DNA from: Heyndrickxia sporothermodurans
Lineage (GTDB): Bacteria > Bacillota > Bacilli > Bacillales > Bacillaceae_C
Assembly: GCA_018333075.1 (NCBI GenBank)
Contig: BORH01000004.1
Coordinates: forward strand, 369,302 to 433,301
Direction of reading: 5' to 3'
DNA: 64,000 nt
Of the stretch, positions 37,321 through 46,256 are shown one piece after another (the first letter of the stretch is position 1; every line of letters starts with the position of its first letter). The position numbers and the translations under genes were made by a program. The notes below the pieces were generated by a model. It did no database searches, was not told where the DNA came from, and worked only from the letters and a program-made list of their open reading frames with translations.

Positions 37321-38840
37321 CCTATATTTGAATAAGCGGTATGGTGAAAAATAAAATCACGATCTTGATATTGAAATGTAAATGAATTAGTTTTTGGCTT
37401 TCTAATATTAATTTTCATGTAATTATTAAATCTTATAAAGATAGAGTAAGTTGCTGAAGGGAGTTGGTTTAATAATTCGAGATTAATTTCTAGCTTACCG
37501 AAACCAAGCTTGTCCACTGTAACAGGCAGAGAAACCTCCAGAAAAGCATCTTTGCCATTTACTATGATGACATCTGTAATGGAATCGATGTAATTTCCAT
37601 ACACGGAAAAATTAAGAAAATACGTATCATTTGTTAAAAAGTTATCTTCATATACAGCATACATAGGAATTCTAATATATTTATACTTGTCTTCAAGAAA
37701 AGAAGCAATGATATATGGTAAGCCTTCAGTGATAACAATATCTTTTACTTTTTCTGTCCTGTCCCACTTTAGTAGCTTCTCAAGCTCCCTATACTTTCTT
37801 TTACTGAAAAGATCATATACAACTTTATTCATTGGTTGGAGGAAGCCATCTGAAAATGGGTATCTTAAATCTTTTGCTGTTTTGAAAATTTTTTTCAGTT
37901 TAAGGTAATAGATTATCTTAAGCTTTGTTTTTTGAAAATGAGGTGTTGTGAAAAATCTAGTGATGGAATCATATTCATATAATCGGTTCAAGATGATTTT
38001 CTCTTTATCTACATCAAGCTTTTTATTAATAATGTATTTGATAACCTTTAAATTACATTCTGACTTCTCCATTATATTCGTTTGATTTGATAAACGTGTC
38101 TGATGATTATCAAGGCGATTTAAATAATAAATCGTTTTTTTTGTTGTAGAAATCGTATTGCAGTGGATGATTACATCTATAAAAAATTGTTTATCCTCTG
38201 CGAATTTCATTTCTGGAAATAGTATTTGATTCTCCTTTAAGATCCTTGCTCTAATCATCCTTGCTCTAGGTCCTAAATGATGAAAGATATGGGGGATGGA
38301 GTAAGGAGAAATCCTTCTTCTTTCTTTACAAGATTCATGTTCTCCGATAATTTTAGTCCCGTTGGAATGAACTTGTATGGTTTTTCCTACGGCGTAATCA
38401 TCACCAGTCTCTTCTAATATGTCATAAAGTATTTTTAAGCCATTTGGTTCTAGCCAATCATCTGCATCTAAAAATGTTATGTACTTGGACTGAGATAATT
38501 GAATACCAATATTACGAGGCTTTCCAGGTGTACCAGTATTTTGATGTAAAAATACGCAAATGATGTTATTATATTTCGAACTGTATTCTAACAAAATATC
38601 TTTAGAAGAATCAGTGGAACAATCATCAACAAGAATAAATTCGATATGATTCATACTTATCGTCTGATGAATGACCGAGTCAATCGTTTTTCTTAAGTAA
38701 TTTTCTGCATTATAAACAGGTGTAATGACGGTAACTTTTGTCTGAGCGCTTTCCTTTTTGCCAGCGATAGTATAGCCTCTAGAAAAATCGTTATTTAAGT
38801 GTTGATTTTGTCTAAATCTTTTCCATGGAAATATGCTCAA
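37305..38840 (-). CDS. GT2 glycosyltransferase, TarS/TarP-like
   Basis: 511 residues. GT-A domain in the first 270: 'TVITPVYNAENYLRKTIDSV', 'LVDDCSTDSS', 'GTPGKPRNIGI', 'FLDADDWLEP' and 'MKFAEDKQFFIDV'. The PGKPRN block and the A-EDK/Q-F motif are shared with Staphylococcus aureus TarS and TarP, which attach beta-GlcNAc to wall teichoic acid. The C-terminal 240 residues are beta-rich and could mediate oligomer formation as in TarS. I start at TTG 38840, which has GGGGAG six bases upstream; an ATG at 38858 has none. The donor sugar is inferred. It points toward tagH and away from yvlA. Confidence 0.78.
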   Translation of the reverse strand: MSIFPWKRFRQNQHLNNDFSRGYTIAGKKESAQTKVTVITPVYNAENYLRKTIDSVIHQTISMNHIEFILVDDCSTDSSKDILLEYSSKYNNIICVFLHQNTGTPGKPRNIGIQLSQSKYITFLDADDWLEPNGLKILYDILEETGDDYAVGKTIQVHSNGTKIIGEHESCKERRRISPYSIPHIFHHLGPRARMIRARILKENQILFPEMKFAEDKQFFIDVIIHCNTISTTKKTIYYLNRLDNHQTRLSNQTNIMEKSECNLKVIKYIINKKLDVDKEKIILNRLYEYDSITRFFTTPHFQKTKLKIIYYLKLKKIFKTAKDLRYPFSDGFLQPMNKVVYDLFSKRKYRELEKLLKWDRTEKVKDIVITEGLPYIIASFLEDKYKYIRIPMYAVYEDNFLTNDTYFLNFSVYGNYIDSITDVIIVNGKDAFLEVSLPVTVDKLGFGKLEINLELLNQLPSATYSIFIRFNNYMKINIRKPKTNSFTFQYQDRDFIFHHTAYSNIGLKIK

Positions 38841-39037
38841 TAATATCTCCCCTAACATTGTGCATGTTTAGATAATGAATTCTCACACATATTTATTTTT
38901 CGACCAAATGTTAAAGTTATATACAAAACTTGACTATAATATATGGATAATTTAGGTTTTGGATCTTATTGTAACTCCATCTCAAGACCGATGAATCAAA
39001 TTGTGCAGTATGTGAAAATAAGGAAGAGATAAGATAA

Positions 39038-39064
39038 TGAAACTAAAGCAGCCTATTAATCGTA
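39038..39064 (+). promoter_or_regulatory. Sigma-W-type ECF promoter of the yvl operon
   Basis: TGAAAC at 39038-39043, 17-bp spacer, CGTATAA from 39061. This matches the sigma-W consensus (TGAAAC, 16-17 bp, CGTA). The B. subtilis yvl operon is in the sigma-W regulon, so sequence and homology agree. It lies 29 bp ahead of the yvlA start. Confidence 0.82.
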
Positions 39065-39092
39065 TAAATGAATGTAAAAGGAGCTGTAAGTA

Positions 39093-39407
39093 ATGGATTC
39101 ATCAAATAAAGCAATTTCAGCATTATGTTATTTTAGTATATTTTTTGCAGGTTTTATTTTACCTTTGATTGTCTATTTTGTGAGTAATGATGATGAGGTA
39201 AAGAAACATGCAAAAAGTGCTTTTATTTCACATATTATTCCGTTTGTTTTTATTCCACTCGCTATTATTGCTATATTTTTTGATTTAGGAATGATAACAG
39301 GAGGAGGAATACCGTTATTTCTTATAGGTATTGGAATAATTGGCGGGATTGTTAGTTTTATTATTTTTATTTGGAATATTTATAAAGGAATTAAAGTATT
39401 ACTTTAG
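39093..39407 (+). CDS. yvlA: YvlA-like DUF4870 membrane protein
   Basis: 104-residue protein with three membrane helices and the Tic20/DUF4870 pattern 'ISALCYFSIFFAGFILPLIVYFVSNDDEVKKHAKSA' split over the first two helices. AAAGGAG precedes ATG 39093. It is the first gene after the sigma-W-type promoter and precedes yvlB. Function unknown; membership in the envelope-stress regulon is inferred from promoter and synteny. Confidence 0.8.
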   Translation: MDSSNKAISALCYFSIFFAGFILPLIVYFVSNDDEVKKHAKSAFISHIIPFVFIPLAIIAIFFDLGMITGGGIPLFLIGIGIIGGIVSFIIFIWNIYKGIKVLL

Positions 39408-39442
39408 AAACTTAATATAACTCTTTTTAGGAGGAATGATCT

Positions 39443-40582
39443 ATGCAAGAGGAAAGAAAGAGAATTATCGCGATGGTTAAGGAAGGAAAGCTATCAACTG
39501 AGGAAGCACTAGTATTATTAGATGCTTTAGAAAGCACAGACAATAAGAAAAATGAACCGCCGTATGAAACGATTCAAGTTGAGCAGGAACAAGAGCAAAA
39601 TAGAAATAGCAGTACAAGCGATAATCAAGAGGACCGTTTTTCATCACAGTTCAATGATGCAAAAGATAAGATTATGGACTTTGTTAACACTGCTTTTAAA
39701 AAAATTAAAGATATTGATTTACAATTTAATCAATCAGTTGAATTTCCACATGTCTTTCAACAAGCAAATGTAGACATTTCAACTATTGATATTGATGTAG
39801 CTAATGGACAGGTGGAGATTAAGGCTTGGGATCAACCCGATGTCCGTGTCGAATGTCAGGCTAAAGTGTATCGAAAAGATAATCGTGATGAGGCTAGGGC
39901 ATTCTTTATCGATAATAGTTCATTTTATTTAGAAAATGGGGTTCTGAGGTTTTCTACTCAATCAAAATGGATGAAGGTTGATACAGTAATCTATGTTCCA
40001 CGAAAAGAGTATACAAAAGTATCTGTTCGTACATTTAATGGGAGTGTAAAACAAGAAGGATTAGAAGCCATCGATTTACGAGCAAAAACCGCTAATGGGA
40101 AAATTTATCTTAAAGATGTAGAATCTGAGAAGCTTGATGCAGAGACCGTTAATGGAAAAATTGTCGTTCACGAATCAAAAGCAAATCGGCTTACAACTGA
40201 GACAATGCATGGTAGTGTAAATGTTGAAGGAGAGTTTCATACCATCGATATGCAAACATTAAATGGGAATTTAAGCTGTGTATTGCAGGGGGATGAAACC
40301 GATACACTGCATCTTAAAGCAGTCTCTGGAAATATTAATGTATATGTTCCGGCAAGTATAAGCATTGAAGGAGATTGTAAATCTAATTTAGGTAATGTGA
40401 AGGTTACATTAGAAGAAATTGAGCAAATTGAAGAGAAAAAAGAAGTTGTTTTAAAGCAAATAAGATTTAAACGTAAGGGAGTATCTGAAAATCCATTACA
40501 TTTATTTGCTGAAACAAGAACAGGTGCGATTATTGTTCAAAATAATGAATCCTTGGATTCTAATGAAAATGAGGAACAATAG
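39443..40582 (+). CDS. yvlB: YvlB-like DUF4097 protein
   Basis: 379 residues. The N-terminal 30 (ERKRIIAMVKEGKLSTEEALVLLDALE) form a SHOCT-like helical hairpin common at the front of envelope-stress proteins; an acidic/Gln-rich linker follows. Residues from about 100 on are a repetitive beta-helix-like DUF4097 fold, seen as recurring 'NGxIxxxxxxAxxLxxxTxxG' strands. No signal peptide is visible, so it is cytoplasmic. AGGAGGA precedes ATG 39443. It lies 35 bp after yvlA, in the same operon. Biochemical role unknown. Confidence 0.85.
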   Translation: MQEERKRIIAMVKEGKLSTEEALVLLDALESTDNKKNEPPYETIQVEQEQEQNRNSSTSDNQEDRFSSQFNDAKDKIMDFVNTAFKKIKDIDLQFNQSVEFPHVFQQANVDISTIDIDVANGQVEIKAWDQPDVRVECQAKVYRKDNRDEARAFFIDNSSFYLENGVLRFSTQSKWMKVDTVIYVPRKEYTKVSVRTFNGSVKQEGLEAIDLRAKTANGKIYLKDVESEKLDAETVNGKIVVHESKANRLTTETMHGSVNVEGEFHTIDMQTLNGNLSCVLQGDETDTLHLKAVSGNINVYVPASISIEGDCKSNLGNVKVTLEEIEQIEEKKEVVLKQIRFKRKGVSENPLHLFAETRTGAIIVQNNESLDSNENEEQ

Positions 40583-40694
40583 TGAGAGAGAGGTGTCTGT
40601 AAATGAGGCACCTCCAATTTTGAAGATATATTTTTAAGTTGTCAGCATAAAATATAAAAGGTGCTCGTACTAAATATGAAAAGGTTGTTGTAAG

Positions 40695-41051
40695 ATGAGA
40701 TGGCTATTTGGAATCTTGATTAATGCTTTATTATTTGTTGCAATGGCGGGATATTTTGAAGGCTTTGAAGTAACAAGCTTTGGCTCAGCTATCATTGCAA
40801 GTTTAATTTTATCCATACTGAATACACTTGTTCGTCCCATTCTAATTATTTTAACGTTTCCAATTACGATTTTAACTCTTGGAATTTTTTTGTTCGTAAT
40901 CAATACGATTACCTTGTTAATGACTGATCGATTAATGGGAGATTCATTTAACTTTAGTGGCTTTGGACAGGCGTTTTTAGTAGCGATCATTATGTCCGTT
41001 GCAAATCTTATTATTCAAAAAGTGATTTTTGATAAAAAAGAAAGAGCATGA
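40695..41051 (+). CDS. yvlD: YvlD-like membrane protein (phage holin 4 superfamily)
   Basis: 118 residues with four membrane helices; 'LNTLVRPILIILTFPITILTLGIFLFVINT' (two segments around residues 37-75) is the family signature of YvlD/Mycobacterium phage-holin-4-like proteins. Third gene of the yvl operon, 112 bp after yvlB. In B. subtilis a PspC-domain gene, yvlC, lies between yvlB and yvlD; there is none here, and the gap shows no remnant. Confidence 0.85.
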   Translation: MRWLFGILINALLFVAMAGYFEGFEVTSFGSAIIASLILSILNTLVRPILIILTFPITILTLGIFLFVINTITLLMTDRLMGDSFNFSGFGQAFLVAIIMSVANLIIQKVIFDKKERA

Positions 41052-41074
41052 TGGGAATTTATACTTGAAGACTT

Positions 41075-41110
41075 AAGGACAGATTCATATTGAACCTGTC
41101 CTTTCTTTAT
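41075..41110 (+). terminator. Terminator after yvlD
   Basis: AAGGACAG (41075-41082) pairs with CTGTCCTT (41097-41104), with an inner TTCA/TGAA pairing, followed by a mixed T tract. It may also serve the convergent amidase gene. Confidence 0.75.
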
Positions 41111-41120
41111 ATATTGATTT

Positions 41121-41816
41121 TTAGCTTTTTACTATAATTGGGTTATAGCCCTTAGCTTTTAGTTCTTTAACAAATTTTTCTGCATTACTTTTTTCAGAAA
41201 AAGCACCTAGCTGAACTTTATATAAGCTTTTTGGTTTTGTTTCCTTTTTGGGAGAAGCTGTTTTTTTCTTTTTTAACTTATATTGATCGACTATCCCTTT
41301 TACAATAGCTTCTGCACATGTTTTTTGATAGGATTCTGACTTTATTAATTTTAGTTCTGCCTTATTTGTATAAAATCCACACTCTGAAAGAATAGCTGTC
41401 ATATTCGTTTCACGTAATACATGAAAATCGGCCGTTTTAACGCCACGATCCTCAAGTCCAGTTGCAATAATAAGATCTCTTTGAACTCGATTAGCTAATT
41501 CTACTGCCTCTTTAGGTTTTGTTGGATAAACATATGTTTCAATCCCTTTGGCATCATTCCATGTAGTTCCATAAGCATTAGCATGAATAGCAACATAACA
41601 GTCTACCTTTAAGCGATTCGCTTTATCTGTTCGTTCCTTCAAAGGAACATCTACTTTCTTTGAGTGGGCAAAATAAACAGTAATATTTTCATATGCTTCA
41701 AGTAATGCTTTTGCATGGTCTGCCACCGAGCTTGTAAATGTAAATTCTTTATAGTTATCGGGACTTCTTTTTCCGGGAGTGTTTGGTCCATGGCCAGCAT
41801 CGATCATAAGTTTCAA
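41121..41816 (-). CDS. N-acetylmuramoyl-L-alanine amidase with SPOR domain, CwlC-like
   Basis: 231-residue Amidase_3 zinc hydrolase that cuts the MurNAc-L-Ala bond of peptidoglycan. Motifs: DAGHG (zinc His), IHANA (second zinc His) and the catalytic Glu in LSECGF; 'DRGVKTADFHVLRETNM' closely resembles CwlC. Residues 190-231 are a single SPOR domain (YKVQLGAFSEKSNAEKFV); CwlC has two. There is no signal peptide, as in the mother-cell lysis amidase CwlC and phage endolysins. TTG start with AGGAGG seven bases upstream. CATATTATA on the minus strand (41847-41855) resembles a sigma-E/K -10 but has no matching -35. A sporulation role is plausible, not proven. Confidence 0.85.
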   Translation of the reverse strand: MKLMIDAGHGPNTPGKRSPDNYKEFTFTSSVADHAKALLEAYENITVYFAHSKKVDVPLKERTDKANRLKVDCYVAIHANAYGTTWNDAKGIETYVYPTKPKEAVELANRVQRDLIIATGLEDRGVKTADFHVLRETNMTAILSECGFYTNKAELKLIKSESYQKTCAEAIVKGIVDQYKLKKKKTASPKKETKPKSLYKVQLGAFSEKSNAEKFVKELKAKGYNPIIVKS

Positions 41817-42009
41817 TGTATTTCCTCCTAACTATATTTTTATGAATATAATATGTATTTCATTTATCTTTCGGCACCTTCATTAGGCAGAATGTATTTA
41901 TGCTGGTTTTGAACAGTAGGAAAATGCTAAAATAAAGAAAGTTTAGTATGAAAGTTTGTTTATACGAAATCCGTTATTTGGTTAATTTTATATTAAGGAG
42001 GATGCCAAT

Positions 42010-42948
42010 TTGGCAAAGGTTCGAATAGAAGATATTATAAAAAAATTTAATTTAGAGCTAATCAGTGGGGAAGAAGGGATTCATCGCCCCATTATAACTA
42101 GTGATATATCACGTCCTGGGCTTGAATTGGCTGGCTTTTTCAATTATTATCCAGCAGATAGAATTCAACTGCTTGGAATGACAGAAATTACTTTTTGTGA
42201 ACGATTAGAACCTGAAGATCGAAGAATTAGATTAGAGAAGCTTTGCAATGATATTACACCCGGTATCATTATTTCGAGAGGAATGGATGTACCAGAAGAA
42301 TTAATAGAAGCTTCGGAGGAGTATTCGATTCCACTTATGCGAACACAAATGAAGACCACTCGTTTTTCTAGTCATTTAACAAACTATCTTGAATTTAAGC
42401 TTGCACCAACTACTGCGGTTCATGGGGTACTCGTTGATATATATGGAGTTGGAGTGTTAATTACTGGGAAAAGTGGTGTTGGTAAAAGTGAAGCAGCATT
42501 AGAACTAGTTAAGCGTGGACACCGACTTGTTGCAGATGATTGCGTTGAAATTCGTCAGGAAGATACTGATACACTGGTCGGTAATGCCCCCGATTTAATT
42601 GAGCATTTGCTAGAAATACGTGGATTAGGAATTATTAATGTCATGACGTTATTTGGAGCTGGTGCTGTAAGAAGTCATAAGCGTATTACTTTAGTGGTTA
42701 ATCTTGAATTGTGGGACCAAAGTAAACATTATGATCGTCTAGGGCTAGATGAGGAGAAAATGAAAATTATAGATACTGAGCTTACAAAGCTAACCATTCC
42801 TGTCCGTCCAGGAAGAAACTTAGCCATTATTATAGAAGTGGCTGCAATGAATTATAGGCTAAAACGAATGGGAGTAAATGCGGCACAACAATTTACTGAT
42901 CGGTTGGCAGATGTAATTCTTGATGAACGTGAAAGAGAAGATATGTAG
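42010..42948 (+). CDS. hprK: HPr kinase/phosphorylase
   Basis: Bifunctional sensor enzyme that phosphorylates HPr and Crh on Ser46 when glycolytic intermediates and ATP are high, and reverses this when phosphate is high; centre of carbon catabolite repression. 312 residues, with P-loop GKSGVGKS near residues 153-160 and the signature '[11 protein letters not shown]' near 200. TTG 42010 follows AAGGAGGA. Its substrate Crh is encoded 11 kb downstream. It heads hprK-lgt-yvoD-ppaX-yvoF as in B. subtilis. Confidence 0.96.
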   Translation: MAKVRIEDIIKKFNLELISGEEGIHRPIITSDISRPGLELAGFFNYYPADRIQLLGMTEITFCERLEPEDRRIRLEKLCNDITPGIIISRGMDVPEELIEASEEYSIPLMRTQMKTTRFSSHLTNYLEFKLAPTTAVHGVLVDIYGVGVLITGKSGVGKSEAALELVKRGHRLVADDCVEIRQEDTDTLVGNAPDLIEHLLEIRGLGIINVMTLFGAGAVRSHKRITLVVNLELWDQSKHYDRLGLDEEKMKIIDTELTKLTIPVRPGRNLAIIIEVAAMNYRLKRMGVNAAQQFTDRLADVILDEREREDM

Positions 42949-42976
42949 ATGATAAATGGGAAGGAGTTTTAAACAT

Positions 42977-43789
42977 ATGGAAGAAACAATTAAGCCATTG
43001 AACCCTATTGCTTTGAAAATAGGTGGATTAGAGGTTCATTGGTATGGAATCATTATTGGTATTGGAATAGCAGTTGGTTTGTATTTAGTTATGAAGGAAT
43101 CTGAGAGAAGAGGCTTAAATAAAGATATTTTTGCTGATTTATTAATTTGGGCAATACCGATTTCAATTATTACTGCTCGTATTTATTATGTAATATTTGA
43201 ATGGAATACGTACTATTCAAGTCATCCAGAAGATATTATTAAAATATGGAATGGTGGCATTGCTATTCATGGAGCATTAATTGGTGCAGTTATCACCACA
43301 ATTATTTTTTCTAAAATTAAAAACGTCTCCTTTTGGCAACTTGCTGATATTGCAGCACCAAGTATCATTCTCGCTCAAGCAATTGGTCGATGGGGAAACT
43401 TTATGAACCAAGAAGCACATGGGGAAGAAGTAAGTAGAGCGTTCTTGGAAAATTTACACCTACCTGATTTTATTATTAACCAGATGTATGTTAACGGTAC
43501 CTACTACCAACCAACCTTTTTATATGAATCCATTTGGAATGTTGTTGGGTTTCTTATTTTAATTTTATTAAGAAGAGTTAATTTACGAAGGGGAGAGCTT
43601 TTCTTAAGCTATGTCATTTGGTATTCAATCGGACGCTTCTTTGTAGAAGGAATGAGAACGGATAGCTTAATGTTAACTAACAGTTTAAGAATGGCACAAG
43701 TTATTTCAATCGTTTTAGTTGCCGTTGCACTTGTTCTTTGGATTGTTAGAAGAGCTTCAGGAATGGCAAAACAGCATTATCGAGACTAA
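42977..43789 (+). CDS. lgt: Prolipoprotein diacylglyceryl transferase
   Basis: Membrane enzyme transferring diacylglycerol from phosphatidylglycerol to the lipobox cysteine of prelipoproteins. 270 residues, seven helices, with the signature '[13 protein letters not shown]' (about 137-149) and the N-terminal '[10 protein letters not shown]'. I start at ATG 42977, which follows AAGGAG at 42961-42966; the frame reaches back to 42956 but that ATG has no ribosome site. It follows hprK by 28 bp. Confidence 0.96.
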   Translation: MEETIKPLNPIALKIGGLEVHWYGIIIGIGIAVGLYLVMKESERRGLNKDIFADLLIWAIPISIITARIYYVIFEWNTYYSSHPEDIIKIWNGGIAIHGALIGAVITTIIFSKIKNVSFWQLADIAAPSIILAQAIGRWGNFMNQEAHGEEVSRAFLENLHLPDFIINQMYVNGTYYQPTFLYESIWNVVGFLILILLRRVNLRRGELFLSYVIWYSIGRFFVEGMRTDSLMLTNSLRMAQVISIVLVAVALVLWIVRRASGMAKQHYRD

Positions 43790-43822
43790 ATGAATTGACT
43801 GAACTGGGGAGAGAAATAAAAG

Positions 43823-44773
43823 GTGCAATCATTAAAAATAGGTTTATGGGCAGGCTTAAAGACAACTTGGACTTTAGGAAAAATAATATTTCCTGTTACT
43901 CTAATTGTAACGGTTTTGCAGTATACACCTGTTCTACCTTGGATTATTAAACTTATTACACCATTAATGGGAATCTTCGGACTTTCTGGAGATGCAGCCA
44001 TCCCGATAGTTCTTGGGAATTTTTTGAATTTATATGCCGGTATAGCGGGGATATTGTCTGTGGATTTGACAATTAAAGAAGTGTTTACAATAGCTGTCAT
44101 GCTTTCATTTGCACATAACTTATTGATTGAGTCTAGTGTAGCGGTAAAGGTAGGGGTAAAGGTTTGGATTATGATTGCAGTTCGAGTAGGGTTAGCTATC
44201 CTATCAGCAATTTTGATCAACTTAGTATGGAAAGGTGGACAAGAGCCTGCTAAATATGGAATGATCCAATCTACTGAAAATCATGTAACCGGTATTTTGG
44301 CCATATCGTTGCAAGCGGTAGAAAATGCAGCATTTGGCGTTTATCAACTTGCAATCATTGTGATCCCATTAATGATTGGTATACAAATATTGAAAGATTT
44401 GAAAGTTTTACAATGGTTTTCTCGTATCATGTCTCCTTTTACCCGTTTTCTTGGTATGAAAGAAAATACTTCTACTACACTAGCTGCAGGTTTATTATTT
44501 GGTTTAGCTTATGGTGCAGGAGTTATGATACAAGCGGTAAAGGAGGATGGAGTAAGTAAAAAAGATGTAACGCTGGCATTTATTTTCTTAGTTTGCTGCC
44601 ATGCGGTTGTAGAGGATACATTAATTTTTGTTCCTTTAGGAATTCCAGTTTTACCATTATTGCTTATTCGATTATTTACTGCGATCCTTTTAACCTTTAT
44701 TGTTGCTATTATATGGAACCGTAAACTACCAAAAAGACAACAAAAGTTTTTGAAGGGTAAAGCTATACTCTGA
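43823..44773 (+). CDS. yvoD: YvoD-like nucleoside-recognition (Gate) domain membrane protein
   Basis: 316-residue integral membrane protein with about eight helices and two Gate-type halves ('PLMGIFGLSGDAAIPIVLGNFLNLYAG' type block in the first and 'LLFGLAYGAGVMI' in the second). The family relates to nucleoside and spore-maturation (SpmA/B) proteins; substrate unknown. Start GTG 43823 follows GGGGAGA at about ten bases. Position between lgt and ppaX is conserved in Bacillus. Confidence 0.8.
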   Translation: MQSLKIGLWAGLKTTWTLGKIIFPVTLIVTVLQYTPVLPWIIKLITPLMGIFGLSGDAAIPIVLGNFLNLYAGIAGILSVDLTIKEVFTIAVMLSFAHNLLIESSVAVKVGVKVWIMIAVRVGLAILSAILINLVWKGGQEPAKYGMIQSTENHVTGILAISLQAVENAAFGVYQLAIIVIPLMIGIQILKDLKVLQWFSRIMSPFTRFLGMKENTSTTLAAGLLFGLAYGAGVMIQAVKEDGVSKKDVTLAFIFLVCCHAVVEDTLIFVPLGIPVLPLLLIRLFTAILLTFIVAIIWNRKLPKRQQKFLKGKAIL

Positions 44774-44787
44774 ACTTTGCCTTTTTG
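44755..44787 (+). terminator. Weak terminator after yvoD
   Basis: GGGTAAAG (44755-44762) pairs with CTTTGCCT (44775-44782) with two G-U pairs, then a T run. It overlaps the end of yvoD. Confidence 0.6.
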
Positions 44788-44904
44788 TAATTAATTGGAA
44801 TTCGTTTGATTTAAAATTTGATTACAGCATAATGTTTTAGTTCGTATTCTTTAAGTGAATAGATAATTGTAGAAGGAATGTTATTTAGTAGAAAGGAAAT
44901 TCCA

Positions 44905-45558
44905 ATGATGAACAAGAAGATCACAACCATTCTTTTTGATTTAGATGGGACATTAATTGATACGAATGACTTAATTATTTCGTCCTTTTTACATACATTA
45001 AATGGATATTATCCAAATCAATATAAGCGTGAAGATGTATTATCATTTATTGGACCATCTTTGTATACAACTTTCTCTAACATCGATCAAGGTCGTACAG
45101 AAGAAATGATTGAAACATATCGATCCTATAATACAGAAAATCATGATCGGCTAGTAAAAGAATTTGAAGGTGTATTTGAAACTATTCAAACTCTGTATGA
45201 GAATAAATTTAAGCTGGCAATTGTTTCAACGAAAAAGCGTAGTACTGTATTGCAGGGACTTAATCTGACGAAACTAGATCAATTTTTTGAAATTATTATT
45301 ACTTTAGATGAGGTACAACATGAAAAACCACATCCTGAACCGATAGAAAAGGCATTGAAATTATTAAATTCAGATCCTAGTGAAGCAATTATGGTAGGAG
45401 ACAATTACCATGATATTTTAGCTGCCAAGAATGCGGGTACTTTATCGGCAGGTGTTGCATGGTCAGTAAAGGGACGTGCCTATATTGAAAGTCATCATCC
45501 TGATTTTATATTAGAGCATATGAGTGACCTTCTTAAAATTGTAGGAGTAGAATCCTAA
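44905..45558 (+). CDS. ppaX: Pyrophosphatase PpaX
   Basis: HAD-superfamily phosphatase of 217 residues that hydrolyses the pyrophosphate released when HPr kinase dephosphorylates P-Ser-HPr. HAD motifs: [11 protein letters not shown] (nucleophile Asp), IVSTKKR (motif II), the Lys in EKPHPEP and MVGDNYHD (motif III/IV). I start at ATG 44905, seven bases after AAAGGA; ATG 44878 is too close to the only other purine run. It overlaps the following gene by one base. Confidence 0.92.
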   Translation: MMNKKITTILFDLDGTLIDTNDLIISSFLHTLNGYYPNQYKREDVLSFIGPSLYTTFSNIDQGRTEEMIETYRSYNTENHDRLVKEFEGVFETIQTLYENKFKLAIVSTKKRSTVLQGLNLTKLDQFFEIIITLDEVQHEKPHPEPIEKALKLLNSDPSEAIMVGDNYHDILAAKNAGTLSAGVAWSVKGRAYIESHHPDFILEHMSDLLKIVGVES

Positions 45559-46094
45559 TGCGAAAAACAACACGATTCCCTGTATCAGGTGCTAACTCCT
45601 TGTGGCATGTGTATAAGACCGTACCATTTTGGAAGGTTGTTAAAAATTTTATAGTCATTCAATTAGCAAGATATGCACCGTTTTTATCTTTTAAAAATTG
45701 GCTTTATCGTACGTTTCTTAAAATGGATATTGGCGAGCAAACCTCATTTGCTTTAATGGTAATGCTTGATGTTATGTTTCCTGAAAAAATATCAGTCGGT
45801 AAAAATACAGTTATTGGTTATAATACAACGATTCTTGCCCATGAATATTTAATAAAGGAATATCGATTAGGTGATGTGAAAATTGGTAGTGAGGTCATGA
45901 TTGGCGCCAACACAACAATCTTACCTGGAGTAGAAATTGGTGATGGAGCCATTATTTCGGCGGCTACATTAGTTCATAAAGATGTTCCGGCAGGAGCATT
46001 TGTTGGCGGAAATCCTATGCGTATCATTTACACAAAAGAAGAAATGGAAAAGCGCTGGGAAGAAGACCCGATATTTAGAAAAACACCCCTTTGA
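45558..46094 (+). CDS. yvoF: YvoF-like hexapeptide-repeat acetyltransferase
   Basis: 178 residues with a left-handed beta-helix of hexapeptide repeats (from 'ISVGKNTVIGYNTTI' through 'IGANTTILPGVEIGDGAIISAATLV'), ending in the acyltransferase tail 'VGGNPMRII'. It probably uses acetyl-CoA; the acceptor is unknown. Its ATG overlaps the ppaX stop (TAATG), giving translational coupling. The same pair occurs in B. subtilis. Confidence 0.85.
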   Translation: MRKTTRFPVSGANSLWHVYKTVPFWKVVKNFIVIQLARYAPFLSFKNWLYRTFLKMDIGEQTSFALMVMLDVMFPEKISVGKNTVIGYNTTILAHEYLIKEYRLGDVKIGSEVMIGANTTILPGVEIGDGAIISAATLVHKDVPAGAFVGGNPMRIIYTKEEMEKRWEEDPIFRKTPL

Positions 46095-46115
46095 CTCAGT
46101 CAAGGGGTGTTTCTA
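46079..46115 (+). terminator. Terminator after yvoF
   Basis: AAACACCCC and GGGGTGTTT arms enclosing a GAC-TCA-GTC top with a one-base bulge, T-rich 3' end. The left arm includes the yvoF stop codon. Confidence 0.85.
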
Positions 46116-46210
46116 TTAGGTAAATTGAAGGAATGAGTTTAATATATATCTATTTGCAGCAAGCTGGAACCAAATTACATCGTTTAACTGTTAATCATTG
46201 TCTATTTATA

Positions 46211-46219
46211 TGTTATACT
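46211..46219 (+). promoter_or_regulatory. Extended -10 promoter of yvcD
   Basis: TGTTATACT fits TGnTATAAT with one mismatch, 38 bp before the yvcD start. Confidence 0.45.
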
Positions 46220-46256
46220 ACAGAAGTTAACTATGTACGATTTGTGAGGGACTTTC

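Noticed and set aside
41847-41855. CATATTATA on the minus strand as a sigma-E/K promoter for the amidase
   Set aside because: The -10 resemblance lies in AT-rich DNA and no matching -35 is found 16 bp upstream.
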